A DNA stretch of 64,000 nucleotides from Bacillus cereus (GTDB lineage: Bacteria > Bacillota > Bacilli > Bacillales > Bacillaceae_G), in the NCBI RefSeq assembly GCF_025917685.1, contig NZ_CP089518.1, positions 2,233,001-2,297,000 on the forward strand, given 5' to 3'. Positions 1 through 9,546 of this stretch are shown here, piece after piece. Below the pieces are notes generated by a model. It ran no database searches, was not told where the DNA came from, and saw only the letters and a program-made list of their open reading frames with translations. How positions within the stretch are numbered: the first letter of the stretch is position 1; the number at the start of each line of letters is the position of its first letter. The position numbers were made by a program, and so were the translations under genes.

Positions 1-1
1 G

Positions 2-175
2 AAGAAAGATTTGGGGTTTGCAGTTGATTTAGCTAAGGAAGGTGAACTCCACTTACCAGTAAGCGAAATGCTATTAAACGTATATGAAGAAGCGAGTAAA
101 GCAGGATTTGGTGAAAACGATATGGCTGCTTTATATAAGAAAGTTAGCGAACAATTAATTTCTAATCAAAAATAA
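2..175 (+). CDS. 3-hydroxyisobutyrate dehydrogenase, C-terminal part (5' end outside window)
   Basis: An open frame enters from the left edge and gives 57 residues ending in SNQK before TAA. The tail (KDLGFAVDLAKE, then a helical segment ending MAALYKKVSEQL) has the look of the C-terminal helical domain of NAD-dependent 3-hydroxyisobutyrate dehydrogenases, which oxidise 3-hydroxyisobutyrate to methylmalonate semialdehyde in valine breakdown. It lies 36 bases upstream of mmsA, whose product acts on that semialdehyde, so the two are probably one operon. The identification rests on a short tail plus context; the catalytic region is not in the window. Confidence 0.75.
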   Translation, partial: KKDLGFAVDLAKEGELHLPVSEMLLNVYEEASKAGFGENDMAALYKKVSEQLISNQK

Positions 176-211
176 TAGACTTATATACATCATAAAAAGG
201 GAGAGAATATA

Positions 212-1672
212 ATGATTACAACTGAAATTAAACGAGTAAAAAATCATATTAATGGTGAGTGGGTTGAATCAACAGGTACGGAAGTAGAAGCAGTTCCGAA
301 TCCAGCGACTGGAAAAATTATTGCTTACGTTCCACTATCTCCAAAAGAGGATGTTGAAAAGGCTGTTGAAGCTGCAAAAGCGGCATACGAAAAATGGTCT
401 AAAGTACCAGTTCCGAATCGTTCAAGACAATTATATAAATATTTACAGCTTTTACAAGAAAACAAAGATGAGCTTGCAAAAATCATTACACTTGAAAACG
501 GTAAAACACTAACGGATGCAACTGGTGAAGTGCAGCGTGGTATTGAAGCAGTAGAACTTGCAACATCAGCACCAAATTTAATGATGGGACAAGCTCTTCC
601 GAATATTGCTAGCGGAATTGATGGGTCGATTTGGCGCTATCCAATCGGTGTTGTTGCTGGTATTACACCGTTTAACTTCCCAATGATGATTCCATTATGG
701 ATGTTCCCACTTGCAATTGCTTGCGGTAATACATTCGTATTAAAAACATCTGAAAGAACGCCACTTTTAGCAGAGCGACTTGTAGAGTTATTCTATGAAG
801 CTGGTTTCCCAAAAGGTGTATTAAATTTAGTACAAGGCGGAAAAGATGTTGTAAATAGCATTTTAGAAAATAAAGATATTCAAGCTGTTTCATTCGTTGG
901 ATCTGAGCCGGTAGCTCGTTACGTATATGAAACAGGTACGAAACATGGAAAACGTGTACAAGCGTTAGCAGGTGCGAAAAACCATGCGATTGTAATGCCA
1001 GATTGCAATCTTGAAAAAACAGTACAAGGTGTAATTGGATCTGCGTTTGCAAGTAGTGGAGAGCGCTGCATGGCATGTTCTGTTGTAGCAGTAGTAGATG
1101 AAATTGCTGATGAATTCATCGATGTACTAGTAGCAGAGACGAAAAAGCTAAAAGTAGGTGACGGTTTCAACGAAGATAATTATGTTGGACCATTAATCCG
1201 TGAATCTCATAAAGAACGTGTTTTAGGCTATATTAATAGTGGTGTAGCAGATGGAGCAACTTTACTAGTAGATGGCCGTAAAATCAATGAAGAAGTTGGG
1301 GAAGGTTACTTTGTTGGTGCAACGATCTTTGATGGTGTAAATCAAGAAATGAAAATTTGGCAAGATGAAATTTTCGCTCCAGTATTAAGTGTTGTAAGAG
1401 TTAAAGATCTAGAAGAAGGTATCAAACTGACAAATCAATCGAAATTTGCGAATGGTGCTGTTATTTATACTTCAAATGGTAAGCATGCACAAACATTCCG
1501 TGATAACATCGATGCTGGTATGATCGGTGTAAACGTTAATGTTCCAGCACCAATGGCATTCTTCGCATTTGCAGGAAACAAAGCTTCATTCTTTGGAGAT
1601 CTTGGTACAAATGGTACGGATGGCGTTCAATTTTATACACGCAAAAAAGTCGTAACTGAGCGTTGGTTTTAA
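212..1672 (+). CDS. mmsA: CoA-acylating methylmalonate-semialdehyde dehydrogenase
   Basis: 486 residues, the normal length for MmsA/IolA. The enzyme converts methylmalonate semialdehyde (valine route) or malonate semialdehyde (inositol route) to propionyl- or acetyl-CoA using NAD+ and CoA. Visible signatures are TPFNFPMM at about residues 152-159 and the catalytic Cys286 within GERCMA, as in this aldehyde dehydrogenase branch. The ATG at 212 follows a GGGAGAG ribosome site. The upstream 3-hydroxyisobutyrate dehydrogenase and the nearby 3-hydroxyisobutyryl-CoA hydrolase point to valine degradation rather than inositol use; no iol genes are present. The gene ends at a strong terminator. Confidence 0.93.
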   Translation: MITTEIKRVKNHINGEWVESTGTEVEAVPNPATGKIIAYVPLSPKEDVEKAVEAAKAAYEKWSKVPVPNRSRQLYKYLQLLQENKDELAKIITLENGKTLTDATGEVQRGIEAVELATSAPNLMMGQALPNIASGIDGSIWRYPIGVVAGITPFNFPMMIPLWMFPLAIACGNTFVLKTSERTPLLAERLVELFYEAGFPKGVLNLVQGGKDVVNSILENKDIQAVSFVGSEPVARYVYETGTKHGKRVQALAGAKNHAIVMPDCNLEKTVQGVIGSAFASSGERCMACSVVAVVDEIADEFIDVLVAETKKLKVGDGFNEDNYVGPLIRESHKERVLGYINSGVADGATLLVDGRKINEEVGEGYFVGATIFDGVNQEMKIWQDEIFAPVLSVVRVKDLEEGIKLTNQSKFANGAVIYTSNGKHAQTFRDNIDAGMIGVNVNVPAPMAFFAFAGNKASFFGDLGTNGTDGVQFYTRKKVVTERWF

Positions 1673-1698
1673 GAAATAGTATGTAAGTTGTTACATGT

Positions 1699-1726
1699 AA
1701 AAACCACTCTAAAGAGTGGTTTTTTA
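1699..1726 (+). terminator. Terminator after mmsA
   Basis: Stem AAACCACTCT / AGAGTGGTTT with an AA loop, then a T run. It lies just after mmsA and also faces the convergent exporter gene. Confidence 0.85.
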
Positions 1727-1733
1727 TTGTGTA

Positions 1734-2363
1734 TTAATTATTTCTTTCAAAGGCTAACTTAATACCAAATCCAATTAAGACGAGTCCTGTAACCCCTTGA
1801 ATATAACGCTGTGTCTTTGGTTTTTTCATAAAAGCACTAATTTTATCAATTAAAAATATATAAAAAGCAAACCAAATGACTGTTAAAATGAGATAAGTAA
1901 GTCCCATAACGAGAAGTTGTATAAATGTATTATGATTTGGGTTTAAAAACTGTGGTAAAAAAGTTAAAAAGAAAACTGCAACCTTAGGGTTTAGTAAATT
2001 TGTAAGAAACCCTTGGCGAAAGCAAGAAGTATGTTTATTGTCATTATTTATTGGAACATCATTTGTATTTAAGTCTTCTGTGTTTCTTACTGCTAAAAGG
2101 GCTTTAATACCAATATAGACTAAATATACAGCACCAACATATTTAAAAATAGAAAATAAAAGAGCAGACTTTACAATAAGTGCTGAAAGACCAATTACAG
2201 CAGCTAAAGTGTGAATTAAAAGCGCAACACAAGTACCAAAAACAGTTTTTACGCCGCCGATTTTGCCAGCAACCAATGTGTTTTTCGTAGCCATTGCTGT
2301 ATCAGGACCGGGTAGAATAATAAGACATATAGACATAATAATAAACAAAAAATAATTTTCCAT
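1734..2363 (-). CDS. LysE/RhtB-family amino-acid exporter
   Basis: 209 residues with about six hydrophobic segments. The N-terminal motif LPGPDTAMATKN is the hallmark of the LysE/RhtB family, which exports amino acids or related metabolites by proton-motive force. A central hydrophilic linker (about residues 92-110) separates the two halves, as is usual. The start is preceded on the minus strand by GGAAGGCGG. It is convergent with mmsA. The substrate cannot be read from sequence; export of branched-chain amino acids would fit the neighbours but is inference. Confidence 0.88.
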   Translation of the reverse strand: MENYFLFIIMSICLIILPGPDTAMATKNTLVAGKIGGVKTVFGTCVALLIHTLAAVIGLSALIVKSALLFSIFKYVGAVYLVYIGIKALLAVRNTEDLNTNDVPINNDNKHTSCFRQGFLTNLLNPKVAVFFLTFLPQFLNPNHNTFIQLLVMGLTYLILTVIWFAFYIFLIDKISAFMKKPKTQRYIQGVTGLVLIGFGIKLAFERNN

Positions 2364-2385
2364 AATGTTATCCGCCTTCCTTTGT

Positions 2386-2400
2386 TGTTTTTAGAAAATT
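2386..2400. promoter_or_regulatory. Possible CodY-like box upstream of the LysE-type exporter
   Basis: TGTTTTTAGAAAATT matches the 15-base CodY consensus AATTTTCWGAAAATT at 12 of 15 positions and lies 23 bases upstream of the exporter start. CodY responds to branched-chain amino acids, which suits the neighbourhood. AT-rich sequence produces such matches by chance, so confidence is low. Confidence 0.25.
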
Positions 2401-2466
2401 CGATTAACGTTAGTTTAACATACATTGTAGTTTAATAAAATTAAATTATATTTAAAATTATTTAAC

Positions 2467-2520
2467 TAAAAAGAAGAGGTCATATAGAGTAGCTGAGAGT
2501 AAGCTACAATATATGGCCTC
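2467..2520 (-). terminator. Terminator after 3-hydroxyisobutyryl-CoA hydrolase
   Basis: Read on the minus strand, GAGGCCATAT pairs with ATATGACCTC (one G-T pair), with a nested GTAGCT/AGCTAC stem inside, followed by a T-rich run. It lies 5 bases after the hydrolase stop. Confidence 0.75.
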
Positions 2521-2525
2521 GTTGT

Positions 2526-3578
2526 TTAGGCGTTAAGTAAGTTAAAGAAACGATTTACATCTTCTTCTGAAACATCACTTAATTGTTTATATTTATAATT
2601 TGGATTTTGATCTTTATCAACTACAACGGAGCGTACTCCTTCAAAGAAATCTTCATGTCGCATGAAGTTTTTAGCGAGTATAAGGTCTGTCGCGAAACAC
2701 TCTTCAACTGACTTTTCTTGGCCATCGATAAACTGTTTTAATGTTACTTTTAATGAAACAGGGGATTTTGATAATAGCTTTTCTTTCGTTGCTTGGGCAA
2801 AGGAGCTTGGATCTTTCTCTAACGATTGAATGATTCCCTCAATTGTATCGAATGCAAAATGCGAATTAATTTCTTCTAATGAAGAAGAAAGATTGCCATC
2901 TAAGTTTGGAGTAGTTGCAAATGTACGAATAACTTCTTTTAAATGAGTATGTACATCTTCTTTATTCCAATTTACATTTTCAAGTGCGGTAAGGAAATTT
3001 GGTAATGAATCTGATGTCATAAAATAATCAGCAGCGTTTATATATAATACATCAGGAGCTTTTAAAATGGATGCTGTTAAAGCGACATATCGGCCAGTAG
3101 ATCCTGGAGCTTTATTTAAGAAATAAGCAGCACCGACATCTGGAAAGAAACCGATGTTCATTTCAGGCATTGCCCACTTCGTACGCTCTGTTACTATTCG
3201 ATATTTAGCTCCATTTGTCAGACCAACACCACCGCCCATTACGATTCCATCTAAACAAGCGATAATTGGTTTTTTATATTGATAAATAAATGTATCAATT
3301 TCATATTCTTCTTCAAAAAATTGTTCTGCATGCTGTAATGCAATCTCATTTGAACGTGCTTCGTATAGCGTTTTAATGTCGCCACCTGCACAAAAACCTT
3401 TCGTTCCAGCTCCTTTTAAAACGATAACTGTAATCTGATCATCTTGTTCCCATTCTTTAAGTTTTTGCCCAATTGGTTTTAACATGTCATAGGATAAAGA
3501 ATTAAGTGCTTTTGGACGGTTTAAAGTAATAAATGCAACGCCGTTTTCGCTAACAGAAAATAAAACGTGTTCAGTCAT
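2526..3578 (-). CDS. 3-hydroxyisobutyryl-CoA hydrolase (crotonase superfamily)
   Basis: 350 residues, the usual length of HIBYL-CoA hydrolases and longer than ordinary enoyl-CoA hydratases (about 260). Crotonase features include GFCAGGD at residues 61-67, the oxyanion-hole stretch MGGGVGL at 114-120, and EMNIGFFPDVGA carrying the acidic residue typical of the hydrolase branch. The enzyme releases 3-hydroxyisobutyrate from its CoA ester in valine catabolism, immediately before the dehydrogenase encoded at the left edge of the window. It is divergent from the following small genes and separated from mmsA by the exporter. A minus-strand GGGAGGA precedes the start. Confidence 0.9.
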   Translation of the reverse strand: MTEHVLFSVSENGVAFITLNRPKALNSLSYDMLKPIGQKLKEWEQDDQITVIVLKGAGTKGFCAGGDIKTLYEARSNEIALQHAEQFFEEEYEIDTFIYQYKKPIIACLDGIVMGGGVGLTNGAKYRIVTERTKWAMPEMNIGFFPDVGAAYFLNKAPGSTGRYVALTASILKAPDVLYINAADYFMTSDSLPNFLTALENVNWNKEDVHTHLKEVIRTFATTPNLDGNLSSSLEEINSHFAFDTIEGIIQSLEKDPSSFAQATKEKLLSKSPVSLKVTLKQFIDGQEKSVEECFATDLILAKNFMRHEDFFEGVRSVVVDKDQNPNYKYKQLSDVSEEDVNRFFNLLNA

Positions 3579-3937
3579 TATAAATCCTCCCTTACATATC
3601 TTCCTATTCTTATTTCTTGATACATGATGAAATGTCCTTTATAAATTTGTCTAATATTGGCGCTATAAGGATTAATATGTACTACGCATATTTTGACGAG
3701 TTATATTTGCAGGATTCTGAAGAATGAAGAGGAATATTACAACATTACTGTAAGCGCAATTATTTGGAATTATAGTGTTGAAGGCGCTATTATATGTATA
3801 ACTTATATTGAGTTATTATGCGTGGCGTAACAATCTATTAAAGAGTGGATGTAGAAAAGATCAAAAAGCTGAATTGTCTAACTTTTAAAGACAGTGGGGT
3901 TTGTATATAATTAGAAATAGAGAAAGGAGAGATCGGA
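3579..3937. other. 359-base intergenic region between divergent genes
   Basis: No gene-like frame with a ribosome site was found. It must hold the promoters of the minus-strand hydrolase gene and of the small membrane-protein gene. The only recognisable site is a cre-like sequence at 3749-3762. Confidence 0.6.
3749..3762. promoter_or_regulatory. Candidate cre (CcpA) site
   Basis: TGTAAGCGCAATTA differs at one position from the degenerate cre consensus (TG-N-AA-N-CG followed by W-N-N-C-W). It lies about 170 bases upstream of the hydrolase start. Catabolite control of valine breakdown would make sense, but the right half-site is weak. Confidence 0.35.
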
Positions 3938-4195
3938 ATGCCAGGACCTTTACTATTGTCGGTAATTATTTTGTCATCTCTTATGGTAGGAATTACACAG
4001 TATTTTCATCATACAGATACGACAGAAGAAGTGAAGGATAAGGTGCGTCTCGTGTTTCCGATTTTTATAATATCTATTTCCATATGTTTTTTACTCAATA
4101 AAGATGGGTATGTAGTGGCCGTATTTGCGTTTTTTGTAGCGATTGTCTTAATAACTGTATTGTACTATGTTATGAAAGAGTACTTACAAAAATAA
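3938..4195 (+). CDS. Small membrane protein of unknown function
   Basis: 85 residues. Three hydrophobic stretches (about residues 4-20, 39-54 and 57-78) suggest two or three membrane helices, with a charged loop TTEEVKDK between the first and second. AAGGAGAG lies 8 bases before the ATG, so translation is credible. I do not recognise the family. A weak hairpin follows at 4198-4222. Confidence 0.65.
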   Translation: MPGPLLLSVIILSSLMVGITQYFHHTDTTEEVKDKVRLVFPIFIISISICFLLNKDGYVVAVFAFFVAIVLITVLYYVMKEYLQK

Positions 4196-4197
4196 GG

Positions 4198-4222
4198 ATG
4201 CCTGAATGGCATTTTTATTTTT
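4198..4222 (+). terminator. Weak terminator after the small membrane protein
   Basis: GATGCC pairs with GGCATT around a TGAAT loop and is followed by a T-rich run. The stem is short. Confidence 0.5.
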
Positions 4223-4377
4223 GTAGATTGAAAATTTCACATACCGTATTTTATGTAAAAAACATAAAATATTAATAATTAAAAAAGTATGTACATCGCG
4301 GTGTATTTACTTGTCAATCTTGCATGACCACTATACTATTAAAATGTAGAGATTAGAAAAAAGGGGTTGTATCTAGT

Positions 4378-4617
4378 ATGAAATTTGAGATGCACACAAA
4401 AATTATTTCAAATGAAAAAGAAGTAAGATTACATATAGAAGATAATTTATTCCAATTAAATTTAGATGGTTATCATCTATTTACTGTTCAAGAAATATTG
4501 CCTTTATATAAATCAAACGAAGAAAGAATCGGTAGTGCAATTGTCCAAAAGTTAGAATGGGAGAACGGAAAAACTACACTAAACTATCAGCTCGTTTCAC
4601 TACAATCAGTAAACTAA
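4378..4617 (+). CDS. Small soluble protein, probably DUF2584 type
   Basis: 79 residues without a signal or membrane helix. The C-terminal pattern (GSAIVQKLEWENGKTTLNYQLVSL) resembles the DUF2584 family of small Bacillus proteins as I remember it; this is recall, not a search. AAAAAGGGG lies about 8 bases before the ATG. It ends 15 bases before sbcD and may be cotranscribed with sbcDC. Function unknown. Confidence 0.65.
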   Translation: MKFEMHTKIISNEKEVRLHIEDNLFQLNLDGYHLFTVQEILPLYKSNEERIGSAIVQKLEWENGKTTLNYQLVSLQSVN

Positions 4618-4632
4618 AAGGAGAAGGATAAT

Positions 4633-5790
4633 ATGAAGTTTTTTCATACAGCGGATTGGCATTTAGGTAAGCTTGTTCATGGTGTATATATGACTGAAGA
4701 TCAAAAAATTGTGTTAGATCAGTTTGTACAAGCTGTTGAAGAAGAAAAACCGGATGCTGTAATTATTGCAGGAGATTTATATGACCGAGCAATTCCACCT
4801 ACAGAAGCAGTAGACTTATTAAATGATGTATTACAAAAGATAGTTATTGAGTTACAAACACCAGTAATCGCAGTTGCAGGAAACCACGATAGTCCGGACC
4901 GTATACATTTTGGTAGTAATTTAATGAAAAAACAAGGATTACATATTGTTGGACAATTTCAGTTTCCATATAATCCTGTTGTTTTAAATGATGAATACGG
5001 AGAGGTTCATTTCCATCTCATTCCGTATGCGGATCCAAGTATTGTTAGACATATATTGAAAAATGAAGATGTTCGTTCTCATGATGATGCGATGCGTATT
5101 TTTATGAATGAACTTTCTGAAACGATGGATAAAGAAGCGAGACATGTATTTGTAGGACATGCATTTGTAACTTCTTCAGGAGAGGCAGAGGAAAATACAA
5201 GTGATGCGGAACGACCACTTTCAATTGGTGGAGCTGAATATGTAAATAGCCATTATTTTGATAAGTTTCATTACACGGCGCTTGGTCATTTACATCAAGC
5301 GCATTTTGTACGTAATGAGACAATTCGTTATTCAGGTTCGCCACTCGCCTATTCTATCTCTGAAGAAAAACATAAAAAAGGATATTATATTGTGGAACTG
5401 GATGAAAATGGTGAAACAACAATTGAAAAGCGTTTACTTACACCACGTCGTAAAATGCGTACAGTAGAAGCGAAAATAGATGATTTATTGCATCATCCAT
5501 TAAATGAGGATTATGTATTTGTGAAATTATTAGACGAAAATCCAGTCTTGCAGCCAATGGAAAAAATACGTTCTGTATACCCAAATGCAATGCATGTTGA
5601 AAGATCTATTCAAAGACGAGAGTTCACAGATGAAAATGAAGTAACTATTTCAAGACATAAAACGGATGATTTATCACTTTTAAAAGCCTTTTATAAAGAA
5701 ATGAAAGGGTTAGAGTTATCAGCAGAGAAAGAACGTCTATTTATAGAGGTATTACAAACAGTGCAAGAACGGGAAGGTGAACGAGGATGA
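4633..5790 (+). CDS. sbcD: Exonuclease subunit SbcD (Mre11-like phosphoesterase)
   Basis: 385 residues, normal for SbcD. Metallophosphoesterase motifs appear in order: HTADWHLG (residues 5-12), GDLYDR (about 47-52), GNHD (about 83-86) and GHLHQAHF. These bind the two Mn2+ ions of the nuclease site. With SbcC it forms the bacterial Mre11-Rad50 complex, which cleaves hairpins and blocked DNA ends during repair. The ATG follows AAAAGGAGAAGG. The 3' end overlaps the sbcC start by four bases (ATGA), implying translational coupling and subunit balance. Confidence 0.96.
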   Translation: MKFFHTADWHLGKLVHGVYMTEDQKIVLDQFVQAVEEEKPDAVIIAGDLYDRAIPPTEAVDLLNDVLQKIVIELQTPVIAVAGNHDSPDRIHFGSNLMKKQGLHIVGQFQFPYNPVVLNDEYGEVHFHLIPYADPSIVRHILKNEDVRSHDDAMRIFMNELSETMDKEARHVFVGHAFVTSSGEAEENTSDAERPLSIGGAEYVNSHYFDKFHYTALGHLHQAHFVRNETIRYSGSPLAYSISEEKHKKGYYIVELDENGETTIEKRLLTPRRKMRTVEAKIDDLLHHPLNEDYVFVKLLDENPVLQPMEKIRSVYPNAMHVERSIQRREFTDENEVTISRHKTDDLSLLKAFYKEMKGLELSAEKERLFIEVLQTVQEREGERG

Positions 5791-8700
5791 GACCGATTCA
5801 GCTAATTATGACAGCATTTGGACCCTATAAACAGAAAGAAGTAATTGATTTTGATGATCTTGGAGAGCATCGTATCTTCGCCATTTCTGGTAATACAGGG
5901 GCCGGAAAAACAACGATTTTTGATGCGATTTGTTACGTATTATATGGAGAAGCTAGTGGAGAAGAGCGTAGTGATACAAGCATGCTTCGTAGTCAATTTG
6001 CTGATGATAATATTTATACAAGTGTGGAATTAACCTTTCAATTAAAAGGGAAAAGATATGAAATAAAACGACAACTTGGTCATAAAAAACAAGGGAATAA
6101 AACAATTACAGGACATGCAGTTGAATTATATGAAGTAATTAATGAAGAAAAGGTTCCTTGTGTTGATCGTTTTCATGTAACGGATGTAAATAATAAAATT
6201 GAAGATTTAATTGGATTAAGTAAACATCAGTTTAGCCAAATAGTAATGTTACCGCAAGGAGAGTTCCGAAAACTATTAACGTCTGAAACAGAAAATAAAG
6301 AAGAGATTTTACGTCGTATTTTTAAAACAGATCGTTATAAGTTAATGCGTGAGTTACTAGACCAAAAACGGAAACAATGGAAAGACGTCTTACAAGAAAA
6401 ACAAAAAGAACGAGAGCTATATTTCCGTAATGTTTTTAAATTACCAATACGTGATGGAGCATTGTTAGAGACATTAATAGAGCAAGAGCATGTAAATACA
6501 CATCAAGTTGTAGAGGCATTAGAACAAGAAACAATTTGCTACAATGCAGAGGTTGAGCAATTACACATAGAACAAAATGACAAAGCAAAACAATTAAAAG
6601 AAGCAGCGGCACATTTTCATACAGCAAAAGCTGTAAATGAGAAATTCAAAGATTTAGCACAAAAGAATGAGAAATACAGTATTTTACAAGAAAACCGTGC
6701 AGTAATCGAAATGAAAGAAAAATCTTTTAAACATGCGGAACAGGCGAAGCGATTATTACCATTTGAGCAATGGTATGAGGAAGCGATGCAACATGAACAG
6801 AAGTCTGAAGGTTTGTTAAAACAGATAATCGCAAAAAAAGAACATATAATGAACAGTTTTGAAGTTGCTCAGGATAAATATGAAGCATTAAAGAATAAGG
6901 CATCTGAGCGAGAAAACGCTAAAAAACAAGTTCAAAGACTAGAAGAGTTACAACCAATTATTGCATCATTGGCTGAGAAAAAGTTAAATTTGCAAAATGC
7001 TGAAATTCAAATAGGGAATTTAAAAGAAGGTATGCAAAAGTTAGATGAACAACTAGAAGTGCATACAAATGAAAAACAAAGAATGTCTGACGAATTACAG
7101 CAATTAGAAATAGCGCTTGAACAATATGTAGCTAAAGTAGAAGAACTAACGAATATGCGAGAAGATGCAAAAGTATTAAAGCAGGCATATGATGTATGGC
7201 AAGAAAAACAAAAATACGAGCAAGAAAAAGAAATTGCGTTTCATAAGATGCAACTGGCAGTTAGTGCGTATGAAAATATGGAACGCCGCTGGTTAAGTGA
7301 ACAAGCTGGTATATTGGCTCTTCATTTACATGATGGTGAATCTTGTCCAGTATGTGGTAGTATGGATCATCCGAAAAAAGCTACAGAGCAAAGTAATGCA
7401 ATTGATGAAAAAGAGTTAAATGGGTTAAGAGAAAAGAAAAACGTTGCGGAAAAATCGCATGTTCAATTAGAAGAAAAGTGGAATTTCTATCGAGTTCAAT
7501 ATGAACAAGTGATAGAAGAAGTGTTAAAGCGAGGCTATCGCGCAGAAGAATTAGTAGAAACGTATAGGGCGCTCGTTCAAAAAGGAAAGCAATTAGCAGC
7601 AGAAGTTAATGCGTTAAAAGCAAGTGAAGAAACGCGTAAGCAAATTGCTGTGAATATAAAAAACGTAGAAGAAAAAGTAGAAGAACTCCAGAAACAAAAG
7701 CGTGAAGTAGAAACAATACAGCACCGTACTGAAATGGAATGTATGCAGCTTCGTACGTCATATGAACATGATAAGCAAAATATTCCGGAAAGCTTGCAAA
7801 CGGTACAAGCTTGGAAAGTACAGTTTGACCAAGCTCTGCAAGAACTAAGGTTAATGGAAGATGAATGGGAGAAAGTACAAGAAGCGTATCAACATTGGCA
7901 AAATGAAAATATACGTATTCAAGCAGAACATGATAGTGCTTCTAATCAATTTAATAGTGCAAAAGAGAAGAAAGAAGAGACTTTCACACGCTTTATGAAA
8001 GAGCTAGAACAAAGTGGATTTACAGATCAATTAACATATACAGCAGCTAAATTAAATGGTGCTGAGATGGATAAGTTACAACAAGAAATCCAAAGTTACT
8101 ACGCGTCTCTAGAAGTACTTACAAAACAAATTGAAGAATTAAAGGTAGAATTAAAAGATAAAGAGTATATGGACATTTCTTCATTAGATGAGCAAGTGAA
8201 GGAATTGGAAATTAACCTTGATATTATTAAAGAAAAACGACAACGTGCTCATAATGCCGTAGCATATATTACGGATTTACATGAAAACATTAAACGAATT
8301 GATGAACAAATTCATGAGGAAGAAAAAGCATTCCAAGAACTTGTTGATTTATATGAAGTAATGAAAGGGGATAACGATAGTCGTATATCCTTTGAACGTT
8401 ACATCTTAATTGAGTATCTAGAACAAATCGTTCAAATCGCAAACGAACGATTACGTAAATTATCAAATGGACAATTTTATTTAAAACGAAGTGAGCGAGT
8501 TGAAAAGAGAAACCGTCAAAGTGGATTAGGCTTAGATGTATATGACGCATACACAGGTCAAACCCGAGATGTAAAAACATTATCTGGCGGTGAGAAATTT
8601 AACGCATCACTTTGCTTAGCACTTGGAATGGCAGACGTAATCCAAGCATATGAAGGTGGTATTTCCATCGAAACGATGTTTATCGATGAAGGATTCGGCT

Positions 8701-8876
8701 CATTAGATGAAGAGTCATTAACGAAGGCGGTTGACACCCTAATTGACTTACAAAAATCAGGCCGCTTTATCGGTGTAATTTCACACGTTCAAGAACTGAA
8801 AAATGCAATGCCAGCTGTATTAGAAGTAACGAAGCAGAAGGATGGGTGTAGTCAGACGAGGTTTGTGGTGAAGTAA
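5787..8876 (+). CDS. sbcC: Exonuclease subunit SbcC (Rad50-like SMC ATPase)
   Basis: 1029 residues. The Walker A sequence GNTGAGKTT lies near residues 35-43. Long coiled coils flank the zinc hook CPVCG (Cys520 and Cys523), which dimerises the complex. The C-terminal lobe has the ABC signature LSGGEKF and Walker B MFIDEGFGSLD. ATP binding by SbcC gates the SbcD nuclease. The gene overlaps sbcD by four bases and ends upstream of a strong bidirectional terminator. All key motifs are present, so it appears intact. Confidence 0.96.
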   Translation: MRPIQLIMTAFGPYKQKEVIDFDDLGEHRIFAISGNTGAGKTTIFDAICYVLYGEASGEERSDTSMLRSQFADDNIYTSVELTFQLKGKRYEIKRQLGHKKQGNKTITGHAVELYEVINEEKVPCVDRFHVTDVNNKIEDLIGLSKHQFSQIVMLPQGEFRKLLTSETENKEEILRRIFKTDRYKLMRELLDQKRKQWKDVLQEKQKERELYFRNVFKLPIRDGALLETLIEQEHVNTHQVVEALEQETICYNAEVEQLHIEQNDKAKQLKEAAAHFHTAKAVNEKFKDLAQKNEKYSILQENRAVIEMKEKSFKHAEQAKRLLPFEQWYEEAMQHEQKSEGLLKQIIAKKEHIMNSFEVAQDKYEALKNKASERENAKKQVQRLEELQPIIASLAEKKLNLQNAEIQIGNLKEGMQKLDEQLEVHTNEKQRMSDELQQLEIALEQYVAKVEELTNMREDAKVLKQAYDVWQEKQKYEQEKEIAFHKMQLAVSAYENMERRWLSEQAGILALHLHDGESCPVCGSMDHPKKATEQSNAIDEKELNGLREKKNVAEKSHVQLEEKWNFYRVQYEQVIEEVLKRGYRAEELVETYRALVQKGKQLAAEVNALKASEETRKQIAVNIKNVEEKVEELQKQKREVETIQHRTEMECMQLRTSYEHDKQNIPESLQTVQAWKVQFDQALQELRLMEDEWEKVQEAYQHWQNENIRIQAEHDSASNQFNSAKEKKEETFTRFMKELEQSGFTDQLTYTAAKLNGAEMDKLQQEIQSYYASLEVLTKQIEELKVELKDKEYMDISSLDEQVKELEINLDIIKEKRQRAHNAVAYITDLHENIKRIDEQIHEEEKAFQELVDLYEVMKGDNDSRISFERYILIEYLEQIVQIANERLRKLSNGQFYLKRSERVEKRNRQSGLGLDVYDAYTGQTRDVKTLSGGEKFNASLCLALGMADVIQAYEGGISIETMFIDEGFGSLDEESLTKAVDTLIDLQKSGRFIGVISHVQELKNAMPAVLEVTKQKDGCSQTRFVVK

Positions 8877-8928
8877 GTTCAATTGTAATTTATATTATTT
8901 GCGATTCTTTAGTATAGAACTTATGATA

Positions 8929-8966
8929 AAATAAATGCCTCCTCTGTATTGAGGAGGCATTTATTT
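8929..8966. terminator. Bidirectional terminator after sbcC
   Basis: A 16-bp arm AAATAAATGCCTCCTC pairs perfectly with its complement around a TGTATT loop. It serves sbcC on the plus strand and the small convergent gene on the minus strand. Confidence 0.85.
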
Positions 8967-8990
8967 GTTATTCAGAATTAGATAATTCAC

Positions 8991-9164
8991 CTATGAGTTA
9001 TCTGTAGAAGGCGGCGTATTCTCCAAACGATTATAAGTTTTAAAGGCCGAAATTGCGGATATAACACCACCTACTAAAAATAAAGCTGATCCACCGACTA
9101 ATATGATACGACTGACATATGTTTCCCGTGCTTCTTCAACTTCTTCTTGTAAAGGTGTAGGCAT
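8991..9164 (-). CDS. Small single-helix membrane protein
   Basis: 57 residues starting MPTPLQEEVEEARE. An acidic N-terminal stretch is followed by one hydrophobic helix (about residues 19-41) and a polar tail ending PPSTDNS. I chose the ATG at 9164 because a run of seven G lies just upstream on the minus strand; a longer start at 9221 would add an unlikely N-terminus and has no ribosome site. No family recognised. Confidence 0.6.
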   Translation of the reverse strand: MPTPLQEEVEEARETYVSRIILVGGSALFLVGGVISAISAFKTYNRLENTPPSTDNS

Positions 9165-9546
9165 TATAATTCCCCCCCAATAATAATGTGTTTTGCAATA
9201 GTATATACAACTGCCTAACATGTGTTAAAAACGCTAGATAGTTAATTATAGGTAGAATTATTAGTTCTGTAAAAAAATATAGAAAATTATATGAATCCTA
9301 TAGTATCAAAAAACGTTTTAATTATTTGAAAAATCTTCACCCTAAATTTATGCTAACTTCACATACAGCACAAATTGAAATTATATTATGTATATGTACA
9401 AAATAAATAAAATTTTATAACATTGCTGTTTTTAAATAGTGAAAATCCAATTATTCCTATATAAGGGTCTTAATTGTGTGTTAGATATCATTTTATTTAG
9501 AAGCAGTTATAAATAAAAAGGACTTCAAATAAAAGGGGAATGTCTT
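9165..9546. other. 382-base AT-rich region upstream of the ArsR-type gene
   Basis: No supported gene. It contains a 10-base palindrome AAAACGTTTT near 9311 that could be an operator for the following regulator, but nothing more specific is seen. Confidence 0.5.
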